The notes below the pieces were generated by a model. That model did not search any database, had not been told where the DNA came from, and saw only the letters and a list, made by a program, of their open reading frames with translations. Below, piece by piece: positions 14,919-19,689 of a stretch of 19,689 nt of DNA. Every line of letters starts with the position of its first letter. Position 1 is the stretch's first letter. The position numbers were made by a program, and so were the translations under genes. This DNA is from JANOBD01 sp031411495 (GTDB taxonomy: Bacteria; Planctomycetota; Phycisphaerae; Tepidisphaerales; Tepidisphaeraceae): positions 1 to 19,689 of the forward strand of contig JANOBD010000001.1 in NCBI GenBank assembly GCA_031411495.1, read 5' to 3'.

Positions 14919-15437
14919 TCACTTGCGCAATTCTCGCACGATGTGGCGGAGTTGCCTGACGATCAACTCCTCCAGCGCGAGCCGGACGGCGTTGGTCGAG
15001 CCCGGCAAGGCGATGATGAGCTTTTGTCGCATCACTCCGGCCATCGCGCGCGTCAAGAGCGCAGCCGCGCCGATCTCTCTGAAACTGAGCATTCGAAACA
15101 GTTCGCCGAAGCCGGGTATCGAGCGGTCGAGTCGGCGCTCGATCGTGTCGATCGTCTGATCGCGTCGCGACAGACCGGTGCCGCCGTTGGTGATAATCGC
15201 ATCGATCTGGTCATCCGCTACCCATCGGTCGAGTACCGCGTTCAATTCCGAGGGCTCGTCGCGGATGATCTGTTCTGCGATCAGGCGGTGGCCACCATCC
15301 GTCAATCGCTCGCGAATCAGCCGGCCACTGGTGTCGGTGTCGCGGGTCCGAGTGTCACTGAGCGTGAGGACTGCAAAGCCAACGGAAATCGCTTCGGCCG
15401 CGTGTTGGTGCTGGAGATGAGACGGGTCTTGTGACAT
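14919..15437 (-). CDS. moaB: MoaB/MogA-family molybdenum cofactor biosynthesis protein
   Basis: Protein of 172 residues, close to the MoaB norm. It acts in the cytoplasm on molybdopterin, adenylylating it before molybdate insertion. Recognisable motifs: VGFAVLTLSDTRT near the start (18-31), the IITNGGTGLSRRD loop (81-93) that binds molybdopterin, IPGFGELFRMLSF (107-119) and the ALPGSTNAVRLAL segment (143-155). The start at 15437 has GGAG at 15441-15444, five bases ahead, within the overlapping end of the upstream gene. It lies six bases after the putative lipoprotein gene and is probably co-transcribed with it. Choice between MoaB and MogA names rests on single-domain size and general look. 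Confidence 0.92.
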   Translation of the reverse strand: MSQDPSHLQHQHAAEAISVGFAVLTLSDTRTRDTDTSGRLIRERLTDGGHRLIAEQIIRDEPSELNAVLDRWVADDQIDAIITNGGTGLSRRDQTIDTIERRLDRSIPGFGELFRMLSFREIGAAALLTRAMAGVMRQKLIIALPGSTNAVRLALEELIVRQLRHIVRELRK

Positions 15438-15443
15438 CGCTCC

Positions 15444-15893
15444 TCACTTCACGCTCGGTGTTTCGTCGGCCGGGACGACATTCAGTTTCACGCCCGGCCG
15501 GACTTCAAGACGGTTGAGGCCATTGTCCAGAACGACATCCACGCGCAGCGAGCTGTCGACGCTGGTCGCGATGAGGTGATCGTAATCCAGTTGCCCGGCG
15601 TAGACGCGCAGGATCGCGACCGATTCGGGCTCGAACTTTCCTTTCACGGGGCCGATCTCGCCTGTCTTGCCCGGCGGAATGACGATGCCGTTGATCATGT
15701 CCGGCTTGGCGGCGAGCGCGAGGTCCTCCGGGGCCAGCCAGGCGCTGTCGCGGTCACCCGTCTTGGTGAGCCACACCGTCACCGGCTGCTGGCTGGCGTT
15801 GTGGAGCGCGACACTGATATTCGCCTGCCGGGAGGTCTGGCAGCCGATGGTCATCGACGCGGCAATGAGTGGTGTGATCGCGAATCGATTCAT
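15444..15893 (-). CDS. Small putative lipoprotein, unknown function
   Basis: Product of 149 residues from the ATG at 15893, which has AAACGAGG upstream; an ATG at 15911 would add six residues. The frame stays open far upstream on this strand, but that part is the mirror of the ammonium-transporter gene and has no protein-like content. The N-terminus MNRFAITPLIAASMTIGCQT is a signal peptide with a plausible though imperfect lipobox before Cys18. The mature part is a beta-rich domain (SVALHNASQQPVTVWLTKTG, later SLRVDVVLDNGLNRLEV) that I cannot assign; 'VALHNASQQPVTVWL' suggests a small immunoglobulin-like or cupredoxin-like sandwich. It sits six bases ahead of moaB, but no functional link with molybdenum is evident. 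Confidence 0.75.
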   Translation of the reverse strand: MNRFAITPLIAASMTIGCQTSRQANISVALHNASQQPVTVWLTKTGDRDSAWLAPEDLALAAKPDMINGIVIPPGKTGEIGPVKGKFEPESVAILRVYAGQLDYDHLIATSVDSSLRVDVVLDNGLNRLEVRPGVKLNVVPADETPSVK

Positions 15894-16016
15894 CTTCGAG
15901 CCTCGTTTCATATCAGTTCGCGATCGTAACCGGGATCGCCCGGCAGACGAAGCAATCGGTCGCGTCGGGAAAGTACTTTTGTGTTTCGCAACCGCGTCTC
16001 CATACTGTGCGGTCGA
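15894..16016. promoter_or_regulatory. Divergent intergenic region between lipoprotein/moaB and the Amt-like gene
   Basis: The 123 bases separate two genes that point away from each other and must contain both promoters. I see no convincing -35/-10 pair or operator. A GGGAAAG near 15968 precedes a GTG at 15981 that is an alternative start of the transporter gene. Confidence 0.4.
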
Positions 16017-17219
16017 ATGAACCCGAACCTGCTGGCGATTTTCGGCACCCTCGCGCTCTTCACGCGGTTTGGTCACACGCTCCACATCATGGGCGCGGTG
16101 CGGGCGCGCTCGGTGGCCGCGGTGGCGGCGCGCTCGCTGATCGGTACGGCGTGCCTGGTGCTTCTCACGTTCGCGGCCGGACAGGCGTGCGTCCGGCTGT
16201 TCGATGACCCATCCACCGCTGGCGGGTTGTTCGCGGCGCGATATTTCGTCTCGCCCGGCTCGTTTCTGTGCATCGTTTCGCTCGCGTTGCTGCCCGCTTC
16301 GCTCATTGGCGGCGCGACGGCGGAGCGCGCCCGCGTCCGTGGCCTGCTGCTGATTACGATCGTGATTACGCTCGTCGTCGGCCCGCTGCTCGCGTGGCTG
16401 GGGCTGCGGATTGCCGGTGAGATCGACGGCGACGCACCGAACTTCGGCCTGCTCGGCCCGCTGATCGTGGCGCATCTCGTCGCGGCGACATCCGGCCTGG
16501 CGCTCGCCCGTGCGATCGGCCCGCGCGTCGGCAAGTACAACCGCGACGGGTCGGCCAACTTCATCCCCGCACACAGCCTGCCGACGATGATCACTGGCGA
16601 TCTGCTCCTGCTCATCGGCCTGCCGATGCTCGCCGCGGCCGTGGGCGATCAGCCCGCGAGCCGTGTCGTGAACTCGCTCCTGGCGGCATCGGCGTCGACG
16701 CTGATCACCGTCGTCGTCTTCACGCTGCGCGTCGGGCGGTTCGATATCATGATGCCATGGTCGGCGGTGATCGCTGGGACCGTGTGTGGTTCGCTCAGCG
16801 CGGCCGAAGCGCCGCTGCTGGCGATCGGGCTTGGCGCTGTCGTCGGCCTGTTCCTGCCGGTGTTGTCGGTAAAAGTCGATCTTCGGCTTCACGTCGACGA
16901 AACGTCCGGGCTGGCGATGCCGCACCTGCTCGGCGCGGTGCTCGGCTCGCTCGGTGCCGCCACCGCGCCCTACATGGGCGGGCTCGCGCCGGTAACGCCG
17001 CTTTGGCAGGCGATGATGGCGATGCTCTGTGCCGTCGCGGTGATCCTCGTCCTGTCCGTGCTGGCGACGACGCTGCTCGCGCTGGCGCTTCGGGGGATGG
17101 GCTGGCTGCGAGTCGATGAGCAGATCGAACAGGAAGGTCTTGACCTCGGCCAGCACGACATCAACGCCTACCCCGATTTCCAACAGACGTTGATCAAGAG
17201 CTATCACCTGCGGCAGTGA
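16017..17219 (+). CDS. Divergent Amt-family ammonium transporter
   Basis: Membrane protein of 400 residues from ATG 16017 (a GTG at 15981 adds 12), with about eleven hydrophobic segments. The Amt backbone is recognisable by position: SLIGGATAERARV for the AER motif, the LIVAHLVAATSGLALA segment with pore His153, AHSLPTMITGDLLLLIG for the PHNLP helix, VVNSLLAASAS, KVDLRLHVDE and AMPHLLGAVLGSLG with pore His303, and the cytosolic tail LRVDEQIEQEGLDLGQHDIN plus AYP. The twin histidines of the pore are kept. By-eye alignment to E. coli AmtB puts Leu at both Phe-gate positions (89 and 205), replaces the WFGFN motif by LPMLA, and leaves no clear Asp at the AmtB Asp160 site. It may carry a different substrate or act as a sensor. 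No glnK neighbour is present. Confidence 0.85.
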   Translation: MNPNLLAIFGTLALFTRFGHTLHIMGAVRARSVAAVAARSLIGTACLVLLTFAAGQACVRLFDDPSTAGGLFAARYFVSPGSFLCIVSLALLPASLIGGATAERARVRGLLLITIVITLVVGPLLAWLGLRIAGEIDGDAPNFGLLGPLIVAHLVAATSGLALARAIGPRVGKYNRDGSANFIPAHSLPTMITGDLLLLIGLPMLAAAVGDQPASRVVNSLLAASASTLITVVVFTLRVGRFDIMMPWSAVIAGTVCGSLSAAEAPLLAIGLGAVVGLFLPVLSVKVDLRLHVDETSGLAMPHLLGAVLGSLGAATAPYMGGLAPVTPLWQAMMAMLCAVAVILVLSVLATTLLALALRGMGWLRVDEQIEQEGLDLGQHDINAYPDFQQTLIKSYHLRQ

Positions 17220-17279
17220 GGCGAGACATTTTCCATCGTCCCTTGCCGAGTGGATCGATCTGTTGAAGAATCAGATTCG

Positions 17280-18011
17280 ATGCCCATCAAGACGTTTCTT
17301 AAGAATCAACTCGCCTCGCGCGGGTACGACCTGATCAAAAAGCCTGACGACCTCGACGCCGAGTTCGAGCCGATGCGCGCTCATGCCGGGAGATACACCG
17401 GTTCGCCCGTCGACAAGTCCTACGGGCTTTACGAGGCGATCAAGTACATCGCAGCGAACAAAATTCCCGGTGATTTCGTGGAGTGTGGCGTCGGCGCGGG
17501 CGGATCGTCCGTGCTCGCGGCGCTGGCGATGAAGCATTTCAAGACGCCCAGGCCGATCTGGATGTTCGATACCTTCGAAGGAATGCCCGAGCCCGGCGAG
17601 CACGACAAGTCCGCCGGCGGAGCCGACGCCAAGCGCGTCTGGAGCGAGAAGAAAGACGCCGGCGGCTGGTTCCGCTACACCCTCGACCAGGTGAAGGCGG
17701 CGATGAACACGACGCAATACGCGCATCCCATCGAATACGTACAGGGCAAGGTGGAAGAGACGATTCCCAAACACGGGCCGGCGTCGATCTCAATCCTGCG
17801 GCTCGACACCGATTTCTACGAGAGCACCCTCCACGAACTGAACCATTTCTACCCGCGTCTGGCGATCGGCGGCGTGCTGTTCATCGACGACTATTACGCC
17901 TGGCAGGGGGCGAAGCGCGCGGTTGAGGAGTACTTCGCCAGCGGCGTCCCCCGGCCGATGCTGACGCGGCTGACCTCCGGGGCGCGGATCGGGGTCAAAG
18001 TCACGGCGTAA
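17280..18011 (+). CDS. TylF/MycF-type SAM-dependent O-methyltransferase
   Basis: Protein of 243 residues from ATG 17280; a GTG at 17250 adds ten. The family (macrocin O-methyltransferase-like) methylates sugar hydroxyls with SAM and a metal ion. Visible motifs: IPGDFVECGVGAGGS (about 62-76) for SAM binding, MFDTFEGMPEP (about 95-105), SILRLDTDFYESTLHEL (about 171-187) with the metal-site aspartates, and GGVLFIDDYYAWQGAKRAVE (about 197-216) with the IDDY pair. Length is normal for the family. It follows the transporter gene by 60 bases on the same strand, with no obvious functional link. Likely target is an exopolysaccharide or secondary-metabolite sugar, unknown here. There is no strong ribosome binding site. 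Confidence 0.88.
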   Translation: MPIKTFLKNQLASRGYDLIKKPDDLDAEFEPMRAHAGRYTGSPVDKSYGLYEAIKYIAANKIPGDFVECGVGAGGSSVLAALAMKHFKTPRPIWMFDTFEGMPEPGEHDKSAGGADAKRVWSEKKDAGGWFRYTLDQVKAAMNTTQYAHPIEYVQGKVEETIPKHGPASISILRLDTDFYESTLHELNHFYPRLAIGGVLFIDDYYAWQGAKRAVEEYFASGVPRPMLTRLTSGARIGVKVTA

Positions 18012-18060
18012 CGCCTCACTTCCGACCCTCACGCGCGCGACCTCTTCCAGAAATCTCAAC

Positions 18061-18075
18061 CCGCGATGAACGCGG
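18061..18075. terminator. Weak hairpin between convergent genes
   Basis: CCGCG-ATGAA-CGCGG forms a perfect five-pair stem with a five-base loop in the 74-base gap where the methyltransferase gene and the zinc-ribbon gene converge. An AT-richer stretch lies on either side, but there is no real T tract. A second imperfect hairpin (ATGAGGAAT/ATTTCTCAT) follows. Confidence 0.3.
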
Positions 18076-18085
18076 CAATGAGGAA

Positions 18086-19036
18086 TCATTTCTCATGCCT
18101 CGTCCGCGCAGCCGGCATCGCTTTGCCATCGCAGTACCAGAGGAACGCGAAGAGCTGCCGCGTTTTGGGCGGAACGAACACCAGCAGCAGTCCGCGCAGA
18201 ATCGTTCGGCCGAAGCGGAGCGCGAAGAGCAGGATGGCAAGTTGCAGGAACAGAACGACCGCGAAAACGCGGGCCTCCAATGTCCGTGAGTCTGCGCCCG
18301 TCACGCCTCCAAAGCGGGAGTACCCGGGTTCCTGCGCCATCGTAATCGCCAACACCAATCCGAACGCGATGAGCGGCACCGCGATCCAGACGAATTGGCG
18401 GCGCTTGCGCCAATGCCAGGAAATCGTCGCGAGGATGACGCCGATCACCAGGAAGCCGGCGGCAAAAAGCGCCGATATGATCAGGCTCGGCCACATCGGC
18501 ACATAGTTGTAGTAGTAGATGTTGCGGTTGGGCGGCGGGCTTCCCGTGAGCCATGGAACCAGACGCACGACTTCACGCACCTGGTCGGTTGGAACCGTTG
18601 TCGTACCGAGGTCGTCAGCGAGCACCCAGATCTGTTGATAGGTCCCGTTTACGTTCGTCGCGCTTCCGTAGCGCACCGGCTGCCCCGAGACCGTCTGCAA
18701 CTCATGGAAGATCAGCGCTTCGTCCGACGCCGCAAAAACACCAACGCATGCGAAGAAGAAGCCGATGACGAATGCCACGACGAGCACGACGTAGATCAAC
18801 ATCAAACCGGTTGTCAGCCGGCTGAGCCACGGCGTCGTGACGGTGATGTTCTTCCCTGCGGCCGAATGGGCGCCGCACTCCGGGCAGCGGCAGACCAGCA
18901 GGTCGAGCCGCTGGTCTCGCCAGACACGCTGCGTGTGCAGGTTGAACCCGCACTTCTCGCAGAAGGTATCGGTCTCGATCACGGCGACCCCGTGGCCCTG
19001 ATCGTGTGTCGCTGTCGAGGGATTCGTTGCTGACAT
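18086..19036 (-). CDS. Multi-span membrane protein with N-terminal zinc ribbon
   Basis: Product of 316 residues, family not recognised. The N-terminus carries two Cys pairs, CEKC (26-29) and CRCPEC (49-54, Cys51/Cys54), a rubredoxin-type zinc ribbon spaced about 22 residues apart. Then come a hydrophobic segment at about 74-103, a soluble domain with a YYYNYVPMW patch near 174-182, and further helices near 184-206, 216-235 and 255-285, with a basic C-terminus. It would lie in the inner membrane with the zinc ribbon in the cytoplasm. GGGGGAG precedes the ATG. It starts 27 bases after the aminotransferase stop on the same strand, so they are likely co-transcribed; no shared role is evident. Such orphan proteins are common in planctomycetes. 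Confidence 0.8.
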   Translation of the reverse strand: MSATNPSTATHDQGHGVAVIETDTFCEKCGFNLHTQRVWRDQRLDLLVCRCPECGAHSAAGKNITVTTPWLSRLTTGLMLIYVVLVVAFVIGFFFACVGVFAASDEALIFHELQTVSGQPVRYGSATNVNGTYQQIWVLADDLGTTTVPTDQVREVVRLVPWLTGSPPPNRNIYYYNYVPMWPSLIISALFAAGFLVIGVILATISWHWRKRRQFVWIAVPLIAFGLVLAITMAQEPGYSRFGGVTGADSRTLEARVFAVVLFLQLAILLFALRFGRTILRGLLLVFVPPKTRQLFAFLWYCDGKAMPAARTRHEK

Positions 19037-19063
19037 CGATGTTCTCCCCCGCTGGATTGTCGA

Positions 19064-19689
19064 TCACGCCTCGATGCTCGTACGCTCGTCGGCCTCTCCC
19101 TTGGTGATCACCCGGCTCGGATCATTCGAACTGCCGGGCTCGGTAGGCGTCTGCGTCGGCGGCGTTCGGGAGGGTTTGGGCTTCTTCGCACCGCCGAGCA
19201 GGGCATCTTTCATGTTTCGCATTGCCTGGTCGAGCCGCTGTTCGTTCTCGACCAGGGCGATACGAACATGTCCTTCACCGAGTTCGCCGAACGCGCGGCC
19301 CGGCGCCAGCGCGACCATGCCTTCGTCCATCAGCCGCAGGCAGAAATCGAGCGTGCTCTGGCCCTTGAGATGGTCATCCGAGACGCGCGCCCAGACGAAC
19401 ATGCCCGCGTGCGGCCGTTCGTATGTCCAGCCGAGGCGATCCAGCCCGCGGCAGACGACGTCGCGACGCTTTTCGTAAATTTTGCTCATCTCGGTTGGCG
19501 TGTCAGGCGATTCGCGCATCGCGATGACCGAGGCGATCCAGATCGGCGCGAAGTGGCCGTAGTCGTAATACCCCTTGATCGTTGCCAACGCCTTCACCAT
19601 GTCGGCATTCCCGCAGCAAAAGCCCACACGCCAGCCGGCCATGTTGAAGCTCTTGGACATCGTCGTGAACTCGACGCCGACCTCCTTCG
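19064..19689 (-). CDS. Class I/II aminotransferase, C-terminal part (cut by the right edge)
   Basis: PLP enzyme missing its N-terminus beyond the window; 208 residues are visible. The segment TTMSKSFNMAGWRVGFCCGN holds the PLP-binding lysine (SKS) and the phosphate-binding arginine, and closely matches the AlaC / LL-diaminopimelate aminotransferase group; KGYYDYGHFAPIWIASVIAM continues the match. Later come the FVWARVSDD strand, the ALAPGRAFGELGEGHVRIAL substrate-carboxylate region with its conserved arginine, and QRLDQAMRNMKDAL. An unusual tail of about 45 residues rich in Pro, Thr, Ser and Lys (KKPKPSRTPPTQTPTEPGSS onwards) is not part of the family and is probably disordered. Likely reaction: pyruvate/alanine-type transamination, or DAP synthesis; choice not possible from this part. 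Confidence 0.88.
   Translation of the reverse strand, partial: KEVGVEFTTMSKSFNMAGWRVGFCCGNADMVKALATIKGYYDYGHFAPIWIASVIAMRESPDTPTEMSKIYEKRRDVVCRGLDRLGWTYERPHAGMFVWARVSDDHLKGQSTLDFCLRLMDEGMVALAPGRAFGELGEGHVRIALVENEQRLDQAMRNMKDALLGGAKKPKPSRTPPTQTPTEPGSSNDPSRVITKGEADERTSIEA

Noticed and set aside
15894..17207. A 587-residue minus-strand frame that includes the small lipoprotein
   Set aside because: The upstream 430 residues are Arg/Gln/His/Asp-rich low-complexity sequence that mirrors the ammonium-transporter gene; only the last 149 residues look like a protein.

Overview
The window looks like chromosomal DNA of a planctomycete, most likely a Phycisphaerae-type bacterium. Three things point there: a type IV-pilin-like protein with an A|FTLVELLVVIGII leader and an H-X9-DG motif near its C-terminus, a large secreted protein that combines autotransporter-type beta-strand repeats with a dockerin-like calcium-binding pair and a C-terminal PEP-CTERM-like tail, and many family-less signal-peptide proteins. 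This placement is inferred from protein style only; no rRNA or phylogenetic marker is present.

Layout. 1-1060: worn accessory DNA, with the start of a transposase-like gene running off the left edge (minus strand), an N-terminally truncated protein with two DUF4268-like domains, and a short IS66 transposase scrap. 1160-2766: a NarL/LuxR-type two-component pair (HisKA_3 membrane kinase and response regulator). 2847-11823: a compact plus-strand block of six genes: prepilin-like protein, single-span charged protein, ABC exporter, LicC-like nucleotidyltransferase, CDP-glycerol-type polymer transferase and a 1161-residue repeat/dockerin/PEP-CTERM surface protein. Spacings are 43, 6, -1, 21 and 28 bases, so the last five genes are probably one transcript. 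Together they read as a possible pathway that activates a small alcohol phosphate, transfers it to a surface molecule, exports it, and makes a large envelope protein. That role is inference.

11823-14690: a graveyard of fragments around one intact gene. It holds an IS66 transposase C-terminus with a likely terminal repeat, a frameshifted nuclease-like gene joined directly to it, a secreted and membrane-anchored orphan protein on the minus strand, an S1/P1-type nuclease remnant with an in-frame stop, and a strong hairpin terminator. A tRNA-Val(GAC) on the minus strand at 14696-14769 marks the right edge of this zone, its 3' end facing the decayed region.

14919-19689: more GC-rich, core-looking genes. 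They are moaB preceded by a small putative lipoprotein (minus strand), a divergently transcribed and very unusual Amt-family ammonium transporter, a TylF-type O-methyltransferase, and a minus-strand pair of an aminotransferase (cut by the right edge) and a zinc-ribbon membrane protein.

No rRNA, CRISPR array, complete insertion sequence or integrase was found.
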